From: Kribbella flavida DSM 17836 | GTDB taxonomy: Bacteria > Actinomycetota > Actinomycetes > Propionibacteriales > Kribbellaceae | Assembly (NCBI RefSeq): GCF_000024345.1 | Contig: NC_013729.1 | Location: 3,286,001 to 3,350,000, forward strand | Direction: 5' to 3' | DNA length: 64,000 nucleotides | Shown here: in pieces, positions 1-7,934 of the stretch | Layout: every line of letters begins with the position of its first letter | Position numbering within the stretch: the stretch's first letter is position 1 | Notes under the pieces: model-generated | Seen by the model: only the letters and a program-made list of their open reading frames with translations | Database searches by the model: none | What the model was told of the DNA's origin: nothing | Made by a program: the position numbers and the translations under genes

Positions 1-937
1 GAACGCCGCCACCGCGCTCAGCTCCGACAAGGACGTCATCGGCGTCGTCGGCACGCTGAACACCAGCGTCAGCCAGCAGGTCCAGCCGGTGCTCGCGCCG
101 AAGAACATCGTCCAGGTCTCGCCGGCCAACACCGGCCCGGGCCTGACCCAGGGCGCGAACTGGCAGAAGGACCCGAAGCGGCCGTACCCGACGTACTTCC
201 GCACCTGCACCACCGACGCGGTCCAGGGTCCGTTCGCCGCTCGCTACCTCTACGAGACGGCCAAGATCACCAAGGTCGCCACGATCCACGACAAGAAGGC
301 CTACGGTCAGGGCCTGGTCGGCACCTTCACCGAGGAGTTCAAGAAGCTGGGCGGTCAGGTCGTCGCGGCCGAGACCATCAACCCGGACGACGCGAACTTC
401 CAGGCCGTGGTCTCCGCGGTCAAGCCGTCGGCCCCGCAGGCCGTGTACTACGGCGGCGAGTACCCGCAGGCCGGCCCGCTCTCGCAGCAGATGAAGGCCG
501 CCGGCCTGAACGTCCCGCTGATGGGTGGCGACGGCATCTTCGACCCGAAGTACGTCCAGCTGGCCGGCAAGACCGCCCCCGGTGACCTGGCCACCTCGGT
601 CGGCGCGCCGGTCGACTCGCTGGCGTCGGCCAAGAAGTTCGTCGAGGACTACAACGCGGAGAAGTTCGCCGAGCCGTACGCGGCGTACGGCGGCTACTCC
701 TACGACGCGGCCAACGCGATCATCAACGCACTGAAGACCTCGCTGAAGGACGCCAACGACGTCGAGTCGGCCCGTGCGGCGACGGTCGAGGCCCTGGGCA
801 AGGTTTCCTTCGACGGCGTGACCGGCAAGGTGGCCTTCGACCAGTACGGCGACACCACCTCCAAGGTCCTGACCGTCTACAAGGTCGACGCCGGCAAGTG
901 GGCGACCGTGGAGACCAAGGACTTCGAGACCAAGTAG
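1..937 (+). CDS. livK: Branched-chain amino acid ABC transporter, substrate-binding protein (5' end outside window)
   Basis: The reading frame is open from base 2, so the gene starts upstream of the window and the signal peptide/lipobox is not visible; about 311 residues are present. The protein has the periplasmic-binding type I fold of the LivK/Leu-Ile-Val-binding family: an early 'VIGVVGTLNTSVSQQVQPVL' segment, a central 'HDKKAYGQGL' strand-loop, and 'YGGYSYDAANAI' near the C-terminus. It should capture branched-chain amino acids or related amides outside the membrane and hand them to LivHM. It lies directly upstream of livH, livM, livG and livF on the same strand. An ATG at 89 is an internal methionine, not the start. 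Exact substrate cannot be read from sequence. Confidence 0.93.
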   Translation, partial: NAATALSSDKDVIGVVGTLNTSVSQQVQPVLAPKNIVQVSPANTGPGLTQGANWQKDPKRPYPTYFRTCTTDAVQGPFAARYLYETAKITKVATIHDKKAYGQGLVGTFTEEFKKLGGQVVAAETINPDDANFQAVVSAVKPSAPQAVYYGGEYPQAGPLSQQMKAAGLNVPLMGGDGIFDPKYVQLAGKTAPGDLATSVGAPVDSLASAKKFVEDYNAEKFAEPYAAYGGYSYDAANAIINALKTSLKDANDVESARAATVEALGKVSFDGVTGKVAFDQYGDTTSKVLTVYKVDAGKWATVETKDFETK

Positions 938-1019
938 TCGACCTCATGACCCGGGGGTGGGACGTGATCCGTCCCGCCCCCGTGGCATGCCGGAAACCGA
1001 AGGTAGTTGGGAGGTCGAC

Positions 1020-2336
1020 GTGGACCAGTTCCTTCAGCAGCTCGTGAACGGACTGACTCTCGGATCGCTGTACGCCCTGATCGCGGTCGGGTACACCGTC
1101 GTCTACGGCATCGTGCAGCTCATCAACTTCGCCCATGGCGAGGTCTTCATGATCGGCGCGTTCGGCGCGCTGACGACGTACTTGCTGTTCTTCGACGGTC
1201 AGACCAGCGTGTGGATCCTGCCGGTCATGATCGTCGGTGCCATGGTCGCCTCGGTGGGCACCGCGGTGCTGATGGAACGTGTCGCGTACCGTCCCCTGCG
1301 GAACGCGCCACGACTCGCACCGCTGATCACCGCGATCGGCATCTCCGTCTTCCTGCAGGAGTTCATCCGGCTGTTCTACGAACGCCCGGGGTGGACCGTG
1401 CCGGTGGCGGCGGCGCTCGTGCTGTTCGCCGCCTACCTCGTCGGCGCGCGGATGACGACCGTTCCGCTGCACAACCCGATCACCAAGTGGACCGACCGGT
1501 CGCCGCTGATCGCGGCGGCAGCGGTCGCACTGCTGGTCTGGATCGGCGTGCGGCTGGTGGAGCGGGACCTGTCCTTCGTGGCCACCGCGGGGGTCGTCGT
1601 GGGCGGCTTGGTCCTCGGCACCGCGGTCGGCTTCCTCGTCGCCCGGCTGACCGGTGGGGCGGAGCGGGCAGCCGCGCTGCTGCGGCCCTTGGCCGCGACC
1701 GCGCTGGCCACCGTCGTCGCGATGGAGCTGTTCTGGCTGATCTTCAAGGAGCTGCTCGCCACCGTCGAGTGGCCCAGCGCGAAGCTGCGGATCCCCTTCC
1801 CTCAGCTCGAGGTGGTCAGCGGCACCGCGCTTCAGATCGGTGGGGTGACCATCCAGCGGTCCGCGATCTTCACGATCGTGGCGCTGGCGATCTGCTCGGC
1901 GCTGCTGTGGTACTTCATCAACCGCACCCGGCTCGGCCGCGGCATGCAAGCCGTCTCGCAGGACCCTGACACGGCGCGGCTGATGGGTGTCAACGTCGAC
2001 CGGATCATCGTGGTCGCGTTCGCGCTCGGCGCGGCGCTGGCCGCGGTCGCCGGCATCTCCCAGGGCCTGCAGAACAACAACATCGAGTTCCGGATGGGCT
2101 TCCTGGCCGGTCTGAAGGCGTTCACCGCCGCCGTGCTCGGTGGAATCGGCAACATCCAGGGCGCGGTCGTGGGTGGTCTGGTGCTCGGCGTCGTCGAGGC
2201 GATGGCCACGCAGTACGTGCCGGGCCAGTTCGGTGGTGGGTCCTGGAAGGACGTCTGGGCCTTCGTGATCCTGATCCTGGTGCTGGTCTTCCGGCCGCAG
2301 GGTCTTCTCGGAGCAAGGGTGGTGGACCGCGCATGA
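1020..2336 (+). CDS. livH: Branched-chain amino acid ABC transporter permease LivH, with a long internal insertion
   Basis: Inner-membrane permease of the LivH family. GTG at 1020 is chosen because GGGAGG lies five bases upstream (1009-1014) and it gives the usual family N-terminus 'QQLVNGLTLGSLYALIAVGY'; an upstream in-frame GTG at 957 has no such site. The product is 438 residues, against about 300 for typical LivH. The extra length is a block at roughly residues 121-245 containing about three additional hydrophobic helices, placed where typical LivH has a short loop. The C-terminal half keeps the family pattern ('GFLAGLKAFTAAVLGGIGNI'). It overlaps livM by 4 bases (ATGA), so translation is probably coupled. 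Confidence 0.93.
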   Translation: MDQFLQQLVNGLTLGSLYALIAVGYTVVYGIVQLINFAHGEVFMIGAFGALTTYLLFFDGQTSVWILPVMIVGAMVASVGTAVLMERVAYRPLRNAPRLAPLITAIGISVFLQEFIRLFYERPGWTVPVAAALVLFAAYLVGARMTTVPLHNPITKWTDRSPLIAAAAVALLVWIGVRLVERDLSFVATAGVVVGGLVLGTAVGFLVARLTGGAERAAALLRPLAATALATVVAMELFWLIFKELLATVEWPSAKLRIPFPQLEVVSGTALQIGGVTIQRSAIFTIVALAICSALLWYFINRTRLGRGMQAVSQDPDTARLMGVNVDRIIVVAFALGAALAAVAGISQGLQNNNIEFRMGFLAGLKAFTAAVLGGIGNIQGAVVGGLVLGVVEAMATQYVPGQFGGGSWKDVWAFVILILVLVFRPQGLLGARVVDRA

Positions 2337-4018
2337 GCGTCGCCCAAACAACGCCGCCGGCCACCAAGCCGCCCGCCTGGCCGCTCGGCCTGGCCGGTGT
2401 CGCGCTGGTGATCGTCGGATCGTTCCTGTCCTGGAGCTACGACAGCTCGATCCTCGGCGACCTGTCGATCAACTTCTACCCGGGTTCGCTGCAGATCCTC
2501 GCGATCATCCTCGCGGTGCTCGCGCTGGTCCTGCTGCTGACCGAGAAGGGCCCGTTGGCCGGCCGGCTCGGCAAGTGGCTGGACGCCACCCTCGGTCTGC
2601 GGGCACTCGGCATCATGCTCACCGTCTACATGGTGCTGGTGCTGGTCGCGATCACGCTCGAGTCCGACGGCCTGATCAATGTCAACCCCGGCGGCTACGT
2701 CAGCCTGGTCGGCGCCGTGCTGGTGCTGGTCAGCTCGCGGCTGCTGCCGTTGCGGCAGCTGCACGACCTCAGCCGGGCCAAGCTGCCCAGCTGGTTCGAG
2801 ATCCTCTCGATCGCGCTGCTGATGGCGGCGGTTCTCTTCGGTGCGGCGTTCGCGCTCGGTCTGACCGACGCGTGGTCGTTCGTGCTCTGCCTGACCTTCA
2901 TCGCCGGCGTGATCGCGGTGATGTTCCGGACCGGCGCGATGAGCTGGTTCGGCCACGTCGGGCAGCGGCACAAGAAGGTACTGACGCTGGCCGCGTTCGC
3001 GGTGGCGTTCTTCTTCCCGTTCACCCAGAACGGGTCGGACGCGAACATGTCGATCGCGACCCAGGTGCTGATCTTCGCGGCCACCGCGATGGGCCTGAAC
3101 ATCGTGGTCGGCCTGGCCGGCCTGCTGGACCTCGGTTACATCGCCTTCCTCGGCTCCGGCGCGTACGTCGCCGCGATGCTGTCGGAGTCGGCGTTCGCGA
3201 CGATCGACTGGCACCCGCCGTTCCTGGCCGTGGTGCTGATCGGTGCCTGCGTGGCCGCCACGCTGGGCCTCATCATCGGCTCGCCGACGCTGCGGGTCTC
3301 CGGTGACTACCTGGCCATCGTGACGCTGGGCTTCGGTGAGATCTTCCGGCTGGCGATGCTGAACCTCGACGGCATCAACGGTCCGCTGCTGACCAACGGC
3401 CCGAACGGCATCCCCGGCATCCCGGAGCTGCAGGTCGGCGGCTTCAACTTCGGCGACGAGCACACGGTGCTCGGGCTGGAGCTGGGCCGGTTCGCGAACT
3501 ACTACTTCCTGCTGCTGATCCTGATCGCCTTCGTCATCCTGGTCTTCGCCCGGCTGAACGACAGCCGGATCGGGCGGGGCTGGATCGCGATCCGGGAGGA
3601 CGAGAAGGCCGCCGAGGCGATGGGCGTGAACGTCTTCGGCCTCAAGCTGCTGGCCTTCGCGATCGGCGCGTTCCTGGCCGGTCTGGCCGGCACGATCAAG
3701 GCCCACCAGGACGTTGCCGTCAGTCCCGACCAGTACATCTTCCTCGAGTCGGCGTTCCTGCTCGCGGCGATCGTGCTGGGCGGCATGGGTACCATCGCCG
3801 GCGTCCTGCTGGGCGCGACGATCCTGAAGCTGCTGCCGGAGAAGCTGCGGTTCTTCTCGGAGTACCGGCTGCTGCTCTTCGGTCTGCTGCTGGTGCTGAT
3901 GATGCGGTTCCGGCCCGAGGGCCTGGTCGCCAGCAGGCGCCGGCAGCTGGAGTTCCACGAAGAGGACGAGGAGCTCGCGGTGGCCATCGAGAGCGAACTG
4001 GTCGAGGAGGCGAAATGA
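2333..4018 (+). CDS. livM: Branched-chain amino acid ABC transporter permease LivM
   Basis: Second permease of the LIV transporter, 561 residues. The conserved LivM core starts near residue 239 ('TAMGLNIVVGLAGLLDLGYI') and continues through 'VSGDYLAIVTLGFGEIFRL' and a C-terminal 'GGMGTIAGVLLGA' block. Before it lies a hydrophobic extension of about 230 residues with several predicted membrane segments; E. coli LivM also has an N-terminal extension but is shorter (about 425 residues). The C-terminal tail is acidic. The start ATG overlaps the livH stop by 4 bases and the stop overlaps livG by 4 bases, so these genes form one operon. Confidence 0.93.
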   Translation: MSVAQTTPPATKPPAWPLGLAGVALVIVGSFLSWSYDSSILGDLSINFYPGSLQILAIILAVLALVLLLTEKGPLAGRLGKWLDATLGLRALGIMLTVYMVLVLVAITLESDGLINVNPGGYVSLVGAVLVLVSSRLLPLRQLHDLSRAKLPSWFEILSIALLMAAVLFGAAFALGLTDAWSFVLCLTFIAGVIAVMFRTGAMSWFGHVGQRHKKVLTLAAFAVAFFFPFTQNGSDANMSIATQVLIFAATAMGLNIVVGLAGLLDLGYIAFLGSGAYVAAMLSESAFATIDWHPPFLAVVLIGACVAATLGLIIGSPTLRVSGDYLAIVTLGFGEIFRLAMLNLDGINGPLLTNGPNGIPGIPELQVGGFNFGDEHTVLGLELGRFANYYFLLLILIAFVILVFARLNDSRIGRGWIAIREDEKAAEAMGVNVFGLKLLAFAIGAFLAGLAGTIKAHQDVAVSPDQYIFLESAFLLAAIVLGGMGTIAGVLLGATILKLLPEKLRFFSEYRLLLFGLLLVLMMRFRPEGLVASRRRQLEFHEEDEELAVAIESELVEEAK

Positions 4019-4988
4019 CCGTCACCGACACGACGGACCGGTCGGCCCCAGCCGTGGGTGCACCGGTGCTGGAGGCGACCGGCGTCACCATGCGGTTCGG
4101 TGGTCTGCTGGCCGTCAACGATGTGAACCTGACCGTTCGCGAGGGCGAGATCGTCGGTCTGATCGGCCCGAACGGCGCCGGCAAGACGACCTTCTTCAAC
4201 TGCCTGACCGGGCTCTACAAGCCCACCAGTGGGCAGGTGCGCTTCGCCAGCGCTCCGAAGGTCACGCCGAACGGGTCCCGGCGCGCGACGAAGAACGGCG
4301 GGCCGACGACCGAGTCCGGCGCGGTGGAGCTCAAGCAGCCCGCCGGTTCACTGCAGCCGTTGCCGCCCAAGCCGCGGGCCGTGGTCCGGGCCGGGATGGC
4401 CCGGACGTTCCAGAACATCCGGCTGTTCGCCAACATGACGGCGCTGGAGAACGTGATGGTGGGCCGGTACTGCCGGACCTCGTCCGGCGCCCTCACCTCG
4501 GTGCTGCGCGGCCCCAAGTTCCGTCGCGAGGAAGCTGCGACGCGGGCCCGGGCGCAGGAACTCCTGGAGTTCGTCGGTCTGGGCAAGTCGGCGGAGAACC
4601 TGGCCCGGAACATGCCGTACGGCGACCAGCGGCGGCTGGAGATCGCCCGCGCGCTGGCCACCGACCCGAAGCTCATCCTGCTGGACGAGCCGACGGCCGG
4701 CATGAACCCGCAGGAGACCAAGCAGGCCAGCGACCTGATCTTCAAGATCCGGGACTCGGGCCTGTCGGTCGTCGTGATCGAGCACGACATGCGCTTCATC
4801 TTCAACCTGTGCGACCGGGTGCTCTGCCTGGTCCGCGGCGAGGCGCTGATCGAGGGCAGCCCGGGTGAGGTGCAGTCGGACCCGCGGGTGATCGAGGCCT
4901 ACATCGGCACCGGCGAGGACGACGACGAAGTGGACCCGGACGAGGCGCACGTCCAGGACACCACCGTCAGCGAGCGGGAGGGGAACGC

Positions 4989-4992
<4 letters not shown>
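4015..4992 (+). CDS. livG: Branched-chain amino acid ABC transporter ATP-binding protein LivG
   Basis: ATPase subunit of the LIV importer. Walker A 'GPNGAGKTT' lies near residue 53, the Walker B aspartate is in 'LILLDEPTAGMNPQE', and the H-loop is in 'VVIEHDMRFI'. At 325 residues it is longer than typical LivG (about 255). The excess is a Pro/Gly/Asn-rich insertion at about residues 75-120, replacing a short loop before 'ARTFQNIRLF', and an acidic C-terminal tail of about 30 residues. It overlaps livM and livF by 4 bases each. Confidence 0.93.
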
Positions 4993-5705
<713 letters not shown>

Positions 5706-5717
5706 CCACGTACGGCG

Positions 5718-5757
5718 AAGCCCCGGTCCTTCTCGTGTGGGGGAGACCGGGGCTTTT
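5718..5757 (+). terminator. Rho-independent terminator of the liv operon
   Basis: An 11-base perfect stem (AAGCCCCGGTC at 5718-5728 with GACCGGGGCTT at 5745-5755) with a 16-base loop, followed by a short T-run. It begins 12 bases after the livF stop. The remaining spacer up to 5918 shows no gene. Confidence 0.9.
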
Positions 5758-5918
5758 CCCTTGGTGCGGGTGGTCTACCCACGCGGGCGCCTTCGCTCGC
5801 ACGGTGCCTGCTCCCGCCCATCCTTTGATTCGAACGCCGTGCTGTCGCCCGGCGTCGGGGTTGCGTGCTGCCTCACCCAACACCACTCCAACCACCCAGC
5901 GTTGCCGCCCGCAACCGC

Positions 5919-6659
5919 TCAGTTGCGTACGACAACCAGCAGCTGCACGAGCAGCGGCGCCACGATCAACGCCGGCAGCAGATCCGCAACCGCGACCTGC
6001 TTGATCTTCAGCAGCCGCAGGGCGACGCCGATCAGCAGCAGACCACCGGTCGCGCCGAGGGCCGTGACGTGGGCCTCGGGCAACACATCTCCCAGCAGCG
6101 CGCCGGTCGCGGTCATCAGGCCCTGGATCACCAGCACCACCAGCGCGGACGCCGCGACGCCCCAGCCCAGGGAGGCGGCGAAGGCGATCGAGGCGAAGCC
6201 GTCGAGCACCGACTTCAGCAGGAGCTGGTCGGCGCCGCGGCCGAGGCCGTCCGAGAGGGCGCCGAGAAAGGTGAGCGGTCCGACGCAGAACACCATCGAC
6301 GCCGAGACGAAGCCCTCGACGAAGGTGCTCTCGCCGTCGCGGCGGCTGAACCGGTGCTGCAGCCAGGCGCCGAAACCCTCCAGCCGCTGCTCGATCCGCA
6401 GCAGCGAACCGGCGATCCCGCCGATCAGCATGGCTCCGAGCACGATCAGCACGGGCGCGCTGTCGCCGACCGCCGCGCTGAGTGCCTCGTCGCCGACGGT
6501 GAGTGCCGAGCTGATCGCGATCAGCAGCGTCACCAGGCCGAGGGCGTCGGTGACCAGGTCCCTGGTCCGGTCGGGCAGACGGTGGCCGATCAGGACGCCG
6601 AGGACCGAACCGAGCAGCACCGTCGCGACGTTCACGACGGTGCCGATTCCGATGAACAA
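5919..6659 (-). CDS. DUF554 family integral membrane protein
   Basis: Multi-pass membrane protein of the DUF554 (YdfK-like) family, function unknown. The family pattern is visible in the N-terminal 'GTVVNVATVLLGSVLGVLIG', the central 'FVSASMVFCVGPLTFLGAL' and the C-terminal 'GLLLIGVALRLLKIKQVAVADLLPAL'. I chose TTG at 6659, which gives 246 residues starting at the conserved 'LFIGIGTVVN' and has GGAGAG five bases upstream. A longer version from TTG at 6731 adds a polar, unconserved leader with no good ribosome site. It faces livF tail to tail. Confidence 0.82.
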   Translation of the reverse strand: MFIGIGTVVNVATVLLGSVLGVLIGHRLPDRTRDLVTDALGLVTLLIAISSALTVGDEALSAAVGDSAPVLIVLGAMLIGGIAGSLLRIEQRLEGFGAWLQHRFSRRDGESTFVEGFVSASMVFCVGPLTFLGALSDGLGRGADQLLLKSVLDGFASIAFAASLGWGVAASALVVLVIQGLMTATGALLGDVLPEAHVTALGATGGLLLIGVALRLLKIKQVAVADLLPALIVAPLLVQLLVVVRN

Positions 6660-6725
6660 GCGTGCTCTCCGATCGCCGGCTGTGACCGCCGGCAGGGGGG
6701 TCGGTGTGCTTGCGGTGGTGTCGCT

Positions 6726-6753
6726 TTGCAACCGACCGCGAAAGCCCTACTGT
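6726..6753 (+). promoter_or_regulatory. Candidate promoter for the GNAT gene
   Basis: TTGCAA (6726-6731) and TACTGT (6748-6753) are separated by 16 bases and lie about 65 bases upstream of the GTG at 6819. It is a plausible sigma-70-type promoter by pattern only; no experimental support. Confidence 0.35.
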
Positions 6754-6818
6754 TGCGCGGGGATGAGCGTATCGCCCGTCCTGTTCACCTCGGGGGTGGA
6801 TCAGACCAGGAGGCCGAC

Positions 6819-7442
6819 GTGGCATCAGCCATCGCGGTGCGCGACGCCCGCCCGGAGGATGCCGCCGACCTGGTGACGTTGTGGGGCGAGATGGCGCTCG
6901 GGACCGCGCACCAGCGGGTGCTCACCGCGCCGACGCCGGAATCGGTCCTCACCTCGATCGAGCGGCTCGCGACGGATCCGGGCGGCCGGCTGGTGGTCGG
7001 CGAGCTGGAGGGCCGGCTGAGCGGCATGGCGTACCTGCGCCGGACGCCGGTCAGCCCGTTGCACGCCGAGGTCACGATGACCGTGGAGTACCTGCACGTC
7101 GCCGACCACGCGCGGCGGCACGGCCTGGGCAAGGCACTGATCGCCGAGGCGGCGGCCTGGGCCGAGCACGAGAACTGCCCGTACCTCGGTGTGGTGGCAC
7201 CGGCCGTCGCCCGCGAGGCGAACCGGTTCCTGGCCCGGCTGGGACTGGGTCAGGCCGCCGTACTGCGCTTCGCCGGCACACACACGGTCCGCCGCCGGCT
7301 GGCCGCCGAGCACGCGCCCAACCTGCTCGCCCTGCTCTCCTCGCGTCGTTCGGTGGTCGCCCGCCGTGCCCAGCTCGGCCGGCACCCCGGCGAACCCGCC
7401 GGCCTCAGCTTCCCGGCGGAGCCGGAATCAGCTGGCACGTGA
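6819..7442 (+). CDS. GNAT family N-acetyltransferase
   Basis: A 207-residue acyl-CoA-dependent acetyltransferase. It begins 'VASAIAVRDARPEDAADL', typical for GNAT folds, and contains the acetyl-CoA-binding loop in 'VADHARRHGLGKALIAEAA' (R-x-x-G-x-G/A type). The C-terminal 60 residues are Arg-rich and less family-like. GTG at 6819 is preceded by AGGAGG (6808-6813) at five bases. Its 3' end overlaps the converging thioesterase gene by 38 bases. Substrate is unknown. Confidence 0.85.
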   Translation: MASAIAVRDARPEDAADLVTLWGEMALGTAHQRVLTAPTPESVLTSIERLATDPGGRLVVGELEGRLSGMAYLRRTPVSPLHAEVTMTVEYLHVADHARRHGLGKALIAEAAAWAEHENCPYLGVVAPAVAREANRFLARLGLGQAAVLRFAGTHTVRRRLAAEHAPNLLALLSSRRSVVARRAQLGRHPGEPAGLSFPAEPESAGT

Positions 7443-7833
7443 TCCGGGCGGTGCAGACCCGCTTGTCCCGCTCGTCGGTCACCACGATCTCGTACGACGT
7501 GGTGGTGCGGCCCAGGTAGACCGGGGTGGCGACGCCGGTGACGAGGCCTTCGCGGACGGCCCGGTGGTGGGTGGCGTTGATGTCCACGCCGACGGCGACC
7601 TTGCCGTACGCGGCGGCGTGCAGCGCGGAGCCGATCGACCCCAGGCTCTCGGCCAGCACGCAGGACGCGCCGCCGTGCAGCAGTCCGTACGGCTGGACGT
7701 TGCCCTTCACCGGCATCGTCGCGACCACCCGTTCCGCCGACGCCTCGGTCACCACGATGCCCATCAGGTCGAGCAGCGTGTTCTCGGTCGACATGCCCGG
7801 CGGCAGCTCGGCGGCAGCTGATTCGTCACTCAC
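7405..7833 (-). CDS. PaaI-type hotdog-fold thioesterase
   Basis: A 142-residue acyl-CoA thioesterase of the hotdog fold. It contains the PaaI signature 'GLLHGGASCVLAESLGSIGS' (HGG with a downstream acidic residue on the long helix) followed by 'GVDINATHHRAVREG'. Such proteins hydrolyse aryl- or acyl-CoA. GTG at 7833 has GGAGGAG upstream. It is divergent from polA with a 101-base spacer; a thioesterase next to polA is a common actinobacterial arrangement. Confidence 0.88.
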   Translation of the reverse strand: MSDESAAAELPPGMSTENTLLDLMGIVVTEASAERVVATMPVKGNVQPYGLLHGGASCVLAESLGSIGSALHAAAYGKVAVGVDINATHHRAVREGLVTGVATPVYLGRTTTSYEIVVTDERDKRVCTARITCQLIPAPPGS

Positions 7834-7905
7834 TGAAGTCTCCTCCGGGGTCCTCGAACGTGTCGTTCCGCAGACTACGTCAGCCCCCGCGCGGTCGGTC
7901 CGGAA

Positions 7906-7928
7906 CTGTCGGCGCGGGGCACTAGAGT
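7906..7928 (+). promoter_or_regulatory. polA promoter of the RecA-NDp / PafBC type
   Basis: CTGTCGGCG (7906-7914), eight bases, then TAGAGT (7923-7928). This matches the mycobacterial RecA-NDp (PafBC-dependent DNA damage) pattern TTGTCRGTG-N8-TAnnnT with two differences. The -10 hexamer ends six bases before the polA GTG, so the mRNA should be leaderless. The same arrangement precedes uvrB (39001-39023). Confidence 0.65.
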
Positions 7929-7934
7929 CTTCCT

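Noticed and set aside
723..2351. A 542-codon minus-strand frame opposite livH
   Set aside because: Shadow frame; the plus strand encodes the LIV permease with family motifs and coupled starts.
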